In this document: piece after piece, positions 23,937 to 36,425 of the stretch
Position numbering within the stretch: position 1 is the first letter of the stretch
Layout of the letters: each line of letters begins with the position of its first letter
Assembly (NCBI RefSeq): GCF_910592395.1
Contig: NC_088312.1
Span: forward strand, 4,278,001-4,342,000
DNA length: 64,000 bases
Origin: Lineus longissimus
Taxonomy: Eukaryota > Nemertea > Pilidiophora > Heteronemertea > Lineidae
Direction: 5' to 3'
Notes under the pieces: model-generated
What the model was told of the DNA's origin: nothing
What the model saw: the letters and a program-made list of their open reading frames with translations, nothing else
Database searches by the model: none
Program-made: the position numbers and the translations under genes

Positions 23937-26647
23937 ATTTTTTCCGGAAATTCGTATCACAGCATATATCCCAGCTAATCCAAGAAGAATCCAGTAAAGC
24001 TTAATGTTATAGGTCCATCGTTAAATAACACCATGGCCACATGTTGACTATCTGATGTCATATTTCCAATAACCGTTGAATAAACATAAATTTCTGTTGA
24101 CGACAAAAACAGGGATTAGTTCGTCAATACGTCAAAGATGATGACCAAGTTTGCTGTCTGCCTCATTAAGTACATGTATTCCTATACCGAATGTGACGCC
24201 TGGCGCCACAACACCATCTCTAAGCAATTTCTTAATTGAATTCCTGTATCGCAATGTGTCCATCCATTTCTAATGGGGCCTTTTTCATACATGGCACCAT
24301 CTCAACTCGTCTCAGACAGCACCGATTGAATCGTTCATCACTTGGTCAGCCAAGCCACAGTAGTTAACGTGTACATGTAAGACTAATCATAATTTTGCAA
24401 TTTGTCGAAACGACGTGGGAGTATAATGACCACTAAGATATCAATTTTTACCAAAACCTTTTCAAAAGTCGATTTCTTCACCCGTCTCCGCCAACTACAA
24501 ATATACATTACCATTGGGTAATTTTAGAAATCGCCTATATGTAGCTTGTAAATCCCCTCATTCACCGTGCATGCGTCCCGTCACGGCGCTCCGATGTGAT
24601 TGGTGTCGCCTACAGAGAAATTCTCGCAAGGCAAACCGCCTGGCCAATCCAACATCGCATGTCATAACCAGTCCTAGGCTATTGCTCTTCGCTAGATAAT
24701 CGACTTCTTCAGGTAATTGGTCCATCAATGATACCAGTTTGCTGTATTCTGAAATCGATTATAAATAAGGTAAGGGGCGATAGAAATACGAAATTCGACA
24801 GAAACCCATGCATACATATGTCATCATCGCATTAGCAGCGACACGACATGTGACAAAAACAACACGAAGCACTCGACGAGTACAGTCTAGACTGACAGCA
24901 TGATTGCAGTCTAGACTCCAAATCTTACTTGTTAAGTGAGATGCACTGAATAGGTTTCGCTTGTCGAAGATGCTCATTTACATTTCACCCAATACTCTGA
25001 AAACAAACAATAGTCAGGCGGGGCAATGCATCGGCTGAAGTTCCGTTGATAGCATTATCTCTTGTTAAGTTAATTCTCTGCTCCAATATAATAGAAAGGC
25101 GTGTTTTTATGGAGAAAGCAATATCTCTGCGGAGATTTTTCATTTCAAACATTCCAACATGACTGGAGAAAAAAAATTCGCTAAATAGTCAGATCGCCTG
25201 CAGTCACATCTTTTCTGTTCGTGGGTTTCGAGTGTATATGGAAGTCAGTAATTGAAAGCTCCTTCAAGAGTAAACACACAAGATAGAGAATCAATGGAAA
25301 AACGTAAGCATTTAGCAAGCTCACCTTCGGTTACATTAATTTTTTCGAGTAAGGAGACAATCATAACAATACAGTACACTAATGCGATGAGGATTCAGCC
25401 TCCGCACTTCATAAAAATCCGTATAGTTTTTCCGCAAGTTTAATCTGATATTAACATCAGTTTCTTTTAGCACGCCAGCTCATCAAGCAACCTTTTGTAT
25501 TTGATACAACGTCAAGACGATTACCGTGAGCTTTGACAGTGAAGTCAACCCTCGAGGGCGAGTATCACCTTTCCATGATTTTGGTTCGACAAGCGCACTC
25601 GTATCGCCTGAGGTATTCCAGTTCGGCTAATTACCAATTCGAACATTGGCAGTGAATCTGGTTGAAAAACATTTGGAAGATTCCCACTAGCTTAAACTTG
25701 CAGTTCTTCCGCTATTGATGTGGACTCAAGACCAACCCTCACTTGTCACCTCTCTATGATTTTGGTGAGAAACATGACATTTGTTCACGTATCAACGTTT
25801 TCCCGTGCCAAGCAGAGCAGTTTTAAAGATGGCTAATGGCCCTGACTGAAACACGTTTACGCAGGATGTTGACTCAGAAAATGTTAACCTTAAGGTACCC
25901 AGGTCACAACAGCCAAACACACAAACGCCAATTATGATATCATATTCCACTCATCTAATGATTATCAAATAGCATCTTCATATTTCATCTTTGAATAATG
26001 TCACCCCACACGCCTACTGATCACGCCTACTTATTGTCACCCCATACACGCCCTCGACTTATTATTTCTCTCCCCTTGCAGGCTGGATGGCGCGTGGACT
26101 TCATTTTCAAGGTACTTTAGAGGCAGGATAATGAGAAAAAGGAAACTAGTTCAAATGAATGGTGTAATGTGAATTTAGAGCTGGTTTAAATTAATTGTGT
26201 AATGTAAAAGACAGATTCCAGATGTTTGCAAACATTTTGCAAAGTCCGAACATATCTGCAGACTCTGGCATGGGAATTAATGCTGCAAAATTAAGAAAAT
26301 GTGGATGTCGCTTTCATAAATGGTGCATTTGCGCGAGTTAGGATGAATACAGCCATTACTGACATATCACTGACAGAAAAGAAACAATGCTACCTAGAAA
26401 TTGATGAAATCTCATTGATGAACTGATGAAATCTCACTCTTTTCATTGCTTGCCTGCAGCCGAGAGCGATTTTTTTGGAACGTTCCTTTCCTTGGGGTGT
26501 TACCGTCCTATTACGCCATAGTTAGCTATATTTTATGAGATGATAGCCAAGGTACAATTTGTCTCACAGAAGCGATGGGGACATCAACCAAGAAAAGTAC
26601 ATTTGGTAAAACCAAAACCTGCAACTGTTTACTAATAAACGCTCCAA

Positions 26648-26857
26648 AAGGTTATATTTCAAATCAAATAGGTCATTACATTAGAAACTAGGTTGCTGAG
26701 GTGAAGTAGCCCATGTCTACCTTTATTGGATCTAAAAGAATATGACAGGATTGAATACAGACCATCAAATCAACACCAACTAAAACTAATGTTACAATAC
26801 AAAGTGAAGCGATCTAGTTTCTAATGTGATGACCTATTTGATTTGAAATATAACCTT
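26648..26857. repeat. Long inverted repeat, 44-bp arms
   Basis: Arms 26648-26691 and 26814-26857 are reverse complements with one mismatch, around a 122-base centre. The left arm begins AAGGTTATATTTCAAATCAA and ends AAACTAG. At about 210 bp with long terminal arms it looks like a MITE or an inverted duplication. No clear target-site duplication is seen. Confidence 0.75.
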
Positions 26858-27949
26858 CACCAAAGACATGGGCCAAAACACCTGTCTTGCTTTCCAGCTC
26901 AAGGTTAGAATCAAAACAGTCCTTCACTTCAAGGTCAGGTAAACATCACTCTGGCAACTAGGTCAATGCTTAATAGGTCAATCGTAGCCTGAAGTAGCCC
27001 TGATACTACTTTTATATTGGTATACGTGCACTTTCGCCACTTAACACATGACAGCTTTCGATGGCCAGCGTAGGAGATGAAAATGTTCCCGCGAAATATT
27101 GTCCGATCCTATTTATATCCATAATTGTACTGAATCTGAATCTGAATCCCTGGAACTGTCATACCGACCCAGTAGACAACGATAGTCATAATTTCCTGAA
27201 CGAACACGTTGTTTGTCGGGTCAACAATACGAGGATCATGTTCTATGGTGTTTTGACTCCTCAGCTACATGATTAAGGAAAGTTTTTCTCAGTTACAATA
27301 ATTTTGAATGATGTGCCGGCGTGAAGTTATCAAACAGAGAAGGAATTTTAATTTTAAAAATGTGATATTAAACGCGACGAGCAGAGGGGTTTGGTTCTTC
27401 GATCTGTTTTAAGTTCATGTAGGAAAGTCACGGCAACAATGGAATACCAGAAACTCATACATACATCCGGAGGGCTTCAGTTAGTTGCGATAATGGACAA
27501 GCAAGTTTTGGGCATGTCTAACTAAAATGTTTTTATAACATACAATAGCGTTTACCCATCATACGATGCGTAATAAGATTCTTGATTTCCATGGGCTTAC
27601 ATGTTCGCGAACAACGAGAACACTGAAACTATAGTTAGTGGATAGAATATGGTGAAATTGTCATGTCCGAAACACATGTAACAAACAATTAGGAACCGTC
27701 CCCTGTAGCAATATAACGACTATAACTTTTATTTATTCCTGCCTACAGGCATGTTATGATGGATGACTAACAGTCCATTTCATAAAGGCAAGGTATACAC
27801 GTCAGGCTTAGTGATGATACAGACACAGAATGGTTCAGTGGAAAGATAAGCCACGGATTCGCCTGTTTTGTCAAACCACATTTGCTTGGTTGCAATTGCA
27901 AGCCATCGTCTGCGCGCACAAGTTGAAGAAAAAGCAAGGCCTTTTCTCG

Positions 27950-28322
27950 AATAGCATTCCGCGAAGTTACTATTTATAGCTCACAAGGTCATTTGCATAA
28001 GATATTGATGACGATTTAGTCACGTGACAGTCGGACATCGACACTTATTTCTACGCATTTGAGCTTATTTCAAAGTCAATTATCTTTGATCCTGCATTGT
28101 TTTTAGCATGAATGATACCATAGAGTCAGAGAAAGAAATATTCAGAACAATTATGTAGTATTTCCAACACTCGGACATGTGCCAGATTGAATCTAACTGC
28201 CCTATAGTTAGAAAACCTGAATCCATAACGAAACCGCATGTTTGTCCGACATTGCCTGTAATTCAGCGATGGGGAAATAGAGGGCAGCAGCTGCAGTGAC
28301 GTCATCTTCGCGGAATGCTATT
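27950..28322. mobile_element. Possible small element with 17-bp terminal inverted repeats
   Basis: AATAGCATTCCGCGAAG at 27950-27966 is matched exactly by its reverse complement at 28306-28322, spanning 373 bp. The interior has no ORF. No clean target-site duplication is visible, so element status is a guess; an exact GC-containing 17-mer pair this close is unlikely by chance. Confidence 0.4.
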
Positions 28323-30796
28323 AGTAGTGCAAGTACTGCCTCACAATTATGTTGCATGGGTGTGACTCATGTGTGATCACCCAGCACATGGAGAACAGTA
28401 CCAATGCTTTTGCAACATCTTGCCCGGCATCGGAATATGCTAAACATCAAGCGGAGTGATCATGTTTCAGCGGTGTAGTCAATGGGGAAGTGCAACCCAC
28501 TAATATGTAGGCCTGTATTGCACGAAAGTCGATTTACGACTATCTAGTCATGATGTTTAATTCTTGATGACAAAATAAACCGCTATGCCGTCGTACTTCA
28601 TATGCATGTACCAGCATCGAAATATCGTCGAATGTTTAAAAGATACATCCTACTACGATTACTGAACAAACCATCAAACGCAGAAAAGCTGCTTCCGTTG
28701 CAGGAAATTACCATCCAGGGATCGTCGTCCTTAAATATGCATAAAGATCAATTGGTTTGAAAATCTAATCTCAACGATGTTAGGAAAGGGGAGGCGGCCA
28801 AGGGATTGTTAGGATTGTCTCTTTATTTAAAAAAATCATCGGTCCACTAAATGTCAAGTTTGTCAATGTTGGGACTGGGGAGGAGGTCAAGATGATCCCA
28901 ATCTTTTGCCATTCGCGCGCAGAATTCCTGATATAAGCTTACCAGCTGCATTTGGGTAACAAATGCATACCATTTGCCATGTTTCCAAACCAGTAACAAA
29001 TATTACACCACATTCAAATCAAAGAAACTATTTAGCCTACTCACCTTCGAGTTGTAATTCTTGGTGAAACGTAATTTTTATTGCGACAAGTAGTTTGTCT
29101 CTCTGCGTTGTCGTCATTAGCTTGAGTATAGTCTCAATCCAATTCGTCGCATCATACAATTAAGAGCTCCGATTACGACAACATTTCGGCAGTCGAAAGT
29201 GCATGTTCTCTCAACCTCAGCACCATTATCGACACGGAAAGTTTCCAAATATCCGGCCCGCCACCTTCCTTCCGACTCGGTATTCCTATAACTAAACCCA
29301 CCACGCAGCTTGACAAACAATCAGTAGTTCCTTCCACCTGGTCCAACATGCTCATGAACATCATTGCTTTGATCGATAGTTACACGCACGCACCAATGCA
29401 AGTTTACAAAGAAGTCCCATACCTTCGCCTGTCGCATTCTAATTCATCATTTGCCACCGTTTGTTTCTATTCAATTTCATCCACTTTGTCAAGTCAGTTG
29501 CACTGACTCAAAGCATTAAAGGCTCTATCATTATGGATTTCAAGGTTTCGTCGCTTGTTCTGAGCAATCGAAACCTGTTTTAAAATTTAACTGAAAATAT
29601 TTAACAGTACTACAATGATTTTGATAATATAGGTAAGGTATTATCCAATCAGTACGTCCACTGTGTCTCTATTTCCACTAATTACATTTCTCAAGTTTAA
29701 GAAATGAAACACGCAACCCTAATTTTGATATTTATGATACTCCGTTCAATGGTATCGATCACTTCAGTACTAACTTAGCCCGAGGCGACACGAAGTTAGT
29801 GCTACCCTTGCCAGCGATGTTATGACTTCCGCCGTCCGTCATCATGAAGCCAGCCATCTGCTGGAGGTGAGGTTGAGTGTTGTCATCAAGTCTCAAACAT
29901 TGTATGACACCATCGTAGCAAGAAATCTGCAACCTTATTAACGCTAGGCTTTAACCGAGAGAAAGTTGACCGCTGACTGACAACCACAAAAGTCTGCTGA
30001 TGGATCTTCTTAGTATGTTGTCACTGGTTACCGCACCCGTGTGTTAAGTACAAAAATGTAAGACATGACGCCAGTGTACGTTCGCTTATCCGATCATACT
30101 ACGTTCAGAGGAATGTATGTAACTTTATCCTTTAGCTGCAACAGGCGGAGACAACCCGCAGCGACAATCACTACTTCACTTCTACATCGAATCGCCTCGT
30201 CTGGAGTTGTCGTGCTGTACGCTTGGTCCATTATGCGTATGGTACAACGGTACCGTCCGTGTCGTGGTTCTGAGACTTGTGTGCCAAAGCTGTTGGTATT
30301 ATAGACAATATATCCCAAAATCGTCTTCTAATAAGACCAAACGTACAATGTACGTTGTTCAGTGTGGTTCATGTTATCTCTCCCCTCCGATATGAACCTC
30401 ACCACAAAAAATGTAAACCCTATTCGATGCACAACCATTTTTCCCCTTGTTGATCTTAATTTAATCAAGTTGCGTTTTCCCATTACAGGAGTTAATTTGC
30501 CTTAACTCTTAATAAAACTGCTAAAATTCGGAAGAATTGGATCTCATGCGATCGATTTAAGGCAATTCTTGACAGTTCTTCCGGAGACAACATAAAATAT
30601 CCTCAAATAGCACGAACTCGACGTAAAGTAAAAAAACACACATACGTTTTAAAGTGCGATGCATCAAGCCTTTTATTAAGAACTATTATCGTGAATATCG
30701 TCATTGTCAAAGTCAATCGTAATTGGCAAGAGATTAATCTATCTGCGATACTTACCTGTCCTCGTGGCTCCCTTGGGTGAACTGTACTATTCTCTT

Positions 30797-31055
30797 GAGC
30801 AGAAAGGTCGGTGTTTCTGATGTCTGACTTTTACGGAACATTGCCAGGGTTCTGTGCATCTACTCCGAGTTCAGTGACACTTAAAAACGTGTTGTCATGG
30901 CGTTAACCTTACCTGTCATCAGAGCAGAAAGGTCGGTGTTTCTGTTTTATACCATGTCTAACTTTTACGGAACATTGCCAGGGTTCTGTGTGTATTCTCA
31001 GAGTTCAGTGACACGTAAAAACATGTTGTCATGGCGTTAATCCTACCTGTCATCA
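30797..31055. repeat. Tandem duplication, about 125-130 bp
   Basis: GAGCAGAAAGGTCGGTGTTT at 30797 recurs at 30922. The copies share CTTTTACGGAACATTGCCAG, then AGTTCAGTGACAC, GTTGTCATGGCGTTAA and CCTGTCATCA. The second copy has a small insertion (TTTATACCA). High identity suggests it is recent. Confidence 0.75.
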
Positions 31056-33463
31056 GAACAACACATTTCTCATCTCTTTCCAAGCCGAATCCATCCCAAT
31101 GCCAAATTAATGCTCTTTTATAAAAATGCGAGATGATGCACTAATCTGCTGGACTACATAATGAGAAGTGAACCGTCCGCATCATGATATTGCAGCAGTT
31201 TGGGGTTCAGGAAATAAAAATGACGGTTGTCATCCGAACCAATTTTGTGTTGCTGCATGTATTTTGATATCCGCGAGGTGTTTAATTGAGTGTGGCCCAT
31301 CCAATATAGGCCTATTTTGCCATCCGTCGTCCTATATATATACTTTATGCGGCATCTTACGAAATTGAGGGTAATCATGGTATTGCGTTCCAATCATGTG
31401 AGTATTTGTTGTTGATTAGTACGTGATAACCAAATATCACGGCACTTCTGTTCTTGTCATTTCATATACGTATATTGGATCTCGTTATTTTCTCATCAGG
31501 AATTCATTACGGGGATATAGTACAATCATTCGCCGTCCACGACCCAATATGATGTCGCTCCAGAGTAATGCAGCTGTTCTTTCCTGATGTAGCAGTCGAA
31601 GTCCCCGTGGAAAAGGTGCCCGGCCCCATGGTAAATTCAATTCAGTGCTAATAATCATCCTGAGATTCAGTTGTTTTTCACTCATACGACATCAACAAAA
31701 GAAATATCGGGTGAAAACCCTTCATTGTGACATTCAGTACAGATAGCGTCATAGTCTATCTGTAAACGGGTTCGGTCTTATGTAACTTCTGGGTTGCACG
31801 AGTTAGTCTACCTGCTCGGAGGCTAGGAGGCTTTATTCACGAAAAGTGATTGACAACTGAGAAAAAATCATACCCTCTCCAGTATACCAAAATCCCCACA
31901 AGGTATTTATTTCTTGTCAGGTCTTTTGCGTTGAAAGCGTGTGTAGGTGAGCGCATCCGTGTCCCGGCAAAGGCATCCTCGAAAATCCATGGCCAGAGTC
32001 AGTCGTATCCTCCCGCACACGCTGACATTAAGCTCGGTCGATAGTGCCGAGTGTTGGCCTTGGTGTTGGCCTGAGCTTCAGGATGCGGCAAAGGCAAACA
32101 TGATATCTCTGAAATTCACTTTTGACATTCGATAACACTGACTAGATTATTTAGCCTCTGTGTACTAAACCTCTAGAACTTTCATCGTCTTAAGTTGTTG
32201 GTACATTCTAAAAGATTATTTCACGGCGCAGAGCGTAATACAAACGAGCACTTTAGCGCCGCGTTATCCCAACAACTCAGTACCAGTTCTTATCAAGAGG
32301 GACTATTCCTTCGTACAAGGACAAGTTGATATTTGAAGAGCTTGCTTACATGTGTTTAAACAACGTTACAAGCAAACACTATCACATGTCTTCCTTTCTA
32401 GTCAGTTCCCAACATAAACTCGAAATTACTCTCTTTGAAATTGAAAAGACAAAGGTATGAATGAATATGAATTGCGTTTTAACTTACAGGTTTGAGCGTG
32501 AACCAATATTAGTTATCACATGAACAAAGAGGATGATAGAGCAACATAAATTGCGGGATGATGTTCATTTTCCACGAGTCCTAATGATGGTGTATCGAGG
32601 GGCTTAATTGATACAGAATAGTTCTAAGAATCACGAACATCCTTATAGGAAATGAGAAGGGTTTTTGACGTGCTGACTTTCTGAAGTGGCATTTGTTCTC
32701 TACGATTGATCCAATCGTAAACGCATATATAAAAAGGACATGCGGACTTTAACGATGTCAGTCATTAGCCGTATTACATCAAACTAGTCGACTGACCAGT
32801 TCGGTGATAACTCTTATTATGCCAACAGAATCAAATTTACTGCCTTCATACGCTAGGCCTTACCACATAACAAAGAGGGTTTCTGCGTTGATCAAACCAC
32901 GGACACTGGGGTACAATCTAGTATAGTACATATAGTGTACGTGATCAGACAAAGCTGTTAAACGTTCATCCGAATATCGGTCTTTTACTAAATTTGTGAA
33001 TACTCTCCGGCACTTTGAACCAGTTACATGTAACAGGCCTATTATACCCACCACTTTCTTCTGCGTGTTTGAACACAGCTTTGTGAGCATGTCTTCAAGT
33101 GAGTGATACCTACGTGACTGTGTAAGGGGTCCTTCCTACAAGCAAGATCAAACCATATCTCACCAAATTACAGGGAAGTTTCAAACAAACTCCATTCACC
33201 TAACTCACAAGTATAGTCATCAGTCCTAGGAAATCTTATCAATGTATAGCTTGAAACGATGGTGATAATGACAGCATCACGCGCGGAAGGTGGGCGGTGG
33301 CTTGGCAATTCAGAGCAATTCGTCAATCAGATGATAACTGAGATTATATGATAATATCGGGTAATGAACACGAGTTTATAACTGGTCCCACTGCAGCTGA
33401 CGTCGCCTGGTATTTGAAGATTTATGAGTTAAACAAAGATGCCGATACTGGAATGAAATAAAA

Positions 33464-33527
33464 GCATTGATTAGAAGGTTAAACGAGCCGCCTGTCATCT
33501 TTGAAATCGTGAGTTCGACACCCGGTC
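33464..33527 (+). mobile_element. tRNA-derived SINE head (remnant)
   Basis: The segment contains GGTTAAACGAGCCGCCTGTC and 20 bases later GTGAGTTCGACACCCGG. These resemble the A-box to B-box region of a tRNA gene in the degenerate form found in tRNA-derived SINEs. No cloverleaf with a proper acceptor stem can be drawn, so I do not call a tRNA. A CGTT-rich microsatellite follows directly. Confidence 0.4.
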
Positions 33528-33529
33528 AG

Positions 33530-33612
33530 TGTTCGTCCGTCCGTTCGTTCGTTCGTCTGGCGTTCGCTCGGTCGTATATGTACATGTATATACGTGCACG
33601 TGCGTTCGTTCG
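33530..33612. repeat. CGTT/CGTC microsatellite and TACATG tract
   Basis: Imperfect (CGTT)n at about 33535-33560 and again at 33603-33612, interrupted by TATATGTACATGTATATACG. It directly follows the SINE-like head. Confidence 0.6.
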
Positions 33613-34688
33613 CTCCTTCTTACTGGGTGCCGTTATATTTTACATAACTACAGAATATGGCAGTATATACGTCATATACACTATCCGCGGACTTAAGAGG
33701 TCTGTGTCGCATTCATTGTGTCAGGCATTGTCTACATCACAAGTATCAACCCATCAGTGAGCCATCTATCTTAGATGTGACTGTGACTTTGTAAACACAT
33801 ATGTAATGATCATGCACTTAAAATTGGCTTCATATCAATCAGAAATTTGCTCAGAATGATATCGAGTTGGAATGCATGGGACATGGCACATGTTTCGGGC
33901 ATAAATATACACTACATCTTTATGCACTGGCAGATATATTCTAGTTTTATGAATTTATGAATTTATTGAAATTTGTGTTACATATGTCATCAGCAGACTA
34001 TGATGACTGTTTGGCCTCTATTACTGCACCATATGTGCTATATTTGCTTGCACTGCAAGTACGCTACATTTAGCGTGCAGGGTAATCCGTGTACGTTTTG
34101 ATACAATTCGGACATTTTAACAAGGTAAGAACCGTTGGCTGAGGTCAGTTTAAATCAGGGTACCTGATTGAGCAATGACCCTCGAACAAAAGTATTGAAA
34201 GAAAATCGCATCATGTATAACATGTCGCCTGAAATACGAATCCTGATAGAATGAAACGCCTATACGAGTGTCAGTTGAACCTCTTGTTTTTAAATCTGAA
34301 AATGACATTTTTCATTTTTGAGATCATGCATCTATTTGATCGATGCCCATAACAGTAGTGTTGAAAAAATATACCGTAAAATACTTTCTAAGTGGGTAGT
34401 TAGCTAACGTGTACTTTGGAATACTGAATGAATCTATAATATCAATGTATAAATTTTGTTACAGTAATGAAATAGTGCAATCCCTCCGTTTTAAGATGTC
34501 AATTGCGCAGTTTAGTCTGTGTATGGCACTGCATTGGTGCCTGGCCGCGCTTCAGTTAATGATATTGAGAACAAAAATAAATTTAATATCTACACGTTTT
34601 AAGATTCTGTAGGTCTTCATTATCCAAAGCCAAAGCATGTACATTGGTAATACGATATTGTGAAATCATTTTATTCAGAGAGGCTACC

Positions 34689-36057
34689 ATGGAAAAAAGG
34701 AGTGGACAAGTGTTCACGCCGCTGCATCCCTGGCAATGCAAGAAGTCGTATACTCCATTGGAGTCCGAAGTTCAAGTTGATGTTGAGTTAAATCGCCCCA
34801 CGGCCACCGGCAGGACAGACTGGACCATCAGGAAAGCCAAGATCCCCGGGATCCTCATGGTCTTCTCGGCATCGATGAACCTCGTAGCGTTCAGCGTAAT
34901 CATCGTGGTCGACGCATTTTTCTCCGAATTCATGATAGCCTGCCTGATCTACCTGACTACAGGGGTTTTGGCCATTGTTGGTGCGTTCAAGGTTCAGAGC
35001 ACCCAAGTTGTGACACTTGCCACCCTGATAATGGCCTGTATATCTCTCAACCTCGTCGGGGCTCAGGTGAGTTATTCTAATCCGTGACTTTATCAATACT
35101 GACGTGACTAGTGAGTGCCAACAATCAGTTTAGCTTTCAGGATCAATAAGCCCTCCCCAGCCGTTGAGGTTTCGACCTTTACCGATTGTCGGCGTTCAAC
35201 CCGTTTTAACAGGCCATTTCACTCGATACTTCCTACCCCCCCCCCCCCCCCGAGACAATCGTTCGGGTGGAGTCCGTGGATGCGGATTATACAACAGATT
35301 AGTTTTTGGTCTTTTGGGGGTTTAATCTCTACCACTTAAAATCCAACGACTGTGTCACAGCTATCTCTTACTTTCATGTTTATCCAAGTCCGTAGTGCCA
35401 GCTCCAACATGCATGATATGAAAGTGAGGAGCCATTCGGACAGGGTGCTGAACACCTCCAAACTTATGCTCTAATAGCACAACCATTTATTTTTCAGTTA
35501 TTATTGCGGTTGTTTGATTTGGGAATCGGGCGCGGTCTTGCCGAAATACCCATCGGTTCACAGGTTTCACAGCAGGTAGGTTCGAGTACGACTTCTAGCA
35601 CACGCGAACATGGCCGTCCTAATTCTTGCTTTATAATCAGAAAGGCTGCTATGCCGAGAAAGGATACTGGTATGGTTAGCAAGAACACTGCCGAACTATC
35701 TTGATATCACAAAAAGTAACTTTTTTTGCAGTTTGTATACTGTAGTCTAAAGCGTTACAGTGTGTCGTATACAGCACATGAGTACTATTGGCTAAATATA
35801 AAAGTAAATTTACCAATTTTGAGAAGTAATTGAATTCATCATTTCAATTTCAGATTATCTACTGGACGCATGTCGTACTCTTGTTCAACTCGTTCCTCAC
35901 GCTTGCCGTCTGCATTGCCCTGGTCTTTATTGGAAGCAAGGTGATCTGCCAGTGCTGCGGAGGTGGCGACCAGGGGGATGACGGGGCAAGACAAGACGCG
36001 GCAGTCATACCAGGCGGCGAGTTCGAATCCCAAGTGCCCTTTCTGTCAATAGATTAA
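34689..36057 (+). CDS. Four-transmembrane protein, MS4A/CD20-like
   Basis: Complete three-exon gene: 34689-35066, 35498-35575, 35854-36057, all phase 0 with GT-AG sites, giving 219 aa. The ATG lies in ACCATGG, just after a good acceptor at 34677, so an upstream non-coding exon is likely (a GTAAGA donor at 34120 is a candidate). About 50 N-terminal cytosolic residues are followed by four hydrophobic helices at roughly 54-79, 81-104, 110-140 and 153-178. The short C-tail starts with CQCCGGGDQ and ends FLSID. Helix 4 begins IIYWTHVVLLFNSF. The layout, length and small loops fit MS4A proteins, which sit in the plasma membrane and modulate signalling and calcium entry. Another tetraspan family is possible, as overall similarity is low. 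A poly(A) signal follows at 36420. Confidence 0.72.
35240..35252. repeat. Poly-C tract in intron 1 of the MS4A-like gene
   Basis: An uninterrupted run of cytosines beginning near 35237. It is prone to length error in sequencing; it is intronic and does not affect the protein. Confidence 0.7.
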
Positions 36058-36419
36058 TAGGTGGTGGACGGATGAAAACGCGTGCTATATGTACTATATG
36101 TACATGTTCATGAATATGTCGAAAGGATTTAAATGATGCTCTACTGTCGAGGCGGTTAGCAGTAGATGGCGAGGCCCGACAGAATGCTGCAGTCTTTACG
36201 AGACAAAAAACTGAAGTCGAATTTCTGTCAATATGGTGGACGGATTACACATATACAAAGACGAAACGCATGCCCTTCTCAATAGCTATAAAATGTATGG
36301 GTAAACTGATGATGTATGCTATTACTCGGAGGTGGAAGGGAATAACAAGTCATAACGTATTACAAATATTATATCATCATTTATTACCAGTGTCAAGTAT
36401 GTATCAAAGTTAGAATCGT

Positions 36420-36425
36420 AATAAA
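36420..36425 (+). terminator. Candidate poly(A) signal of the MS4A-like gene
   Basis: AATAAA on the plus strand, 363 bp after the stop codon at 36057. It is the first canonical hexamer I see downstream. Confidence 0.5.

Larger units (their letters stand above)
23937..34100. other. Intergenic region with no recognised gene
   Basis: About 10 kb upstream of the LGR start and before the MS4A-like gene. Short ORFs of 60-79 codons occur on both strands, but none has a known domain or matching splice sites. It carries the inverted repeats, tandem duplication and SINE head listed here. A CRE core (TGACGTCA) occurs near 28298 on the upstream side of the LGR. Confidence 0.5.

Noticed and set aside
29117-29364. 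Minus-strand ORFs of 63-67 codons (GFSYRNTESEGRWRAGY...)
   Set aside because: Somewhat protein-like but two overlapping frames are open, with no domain and no splice partners in the intergenic region.
34788-35096. Minus-strand ORF of 102 codons
   Set aside because: Antisense shadow of exon 1 of the four-transmembrane gene.
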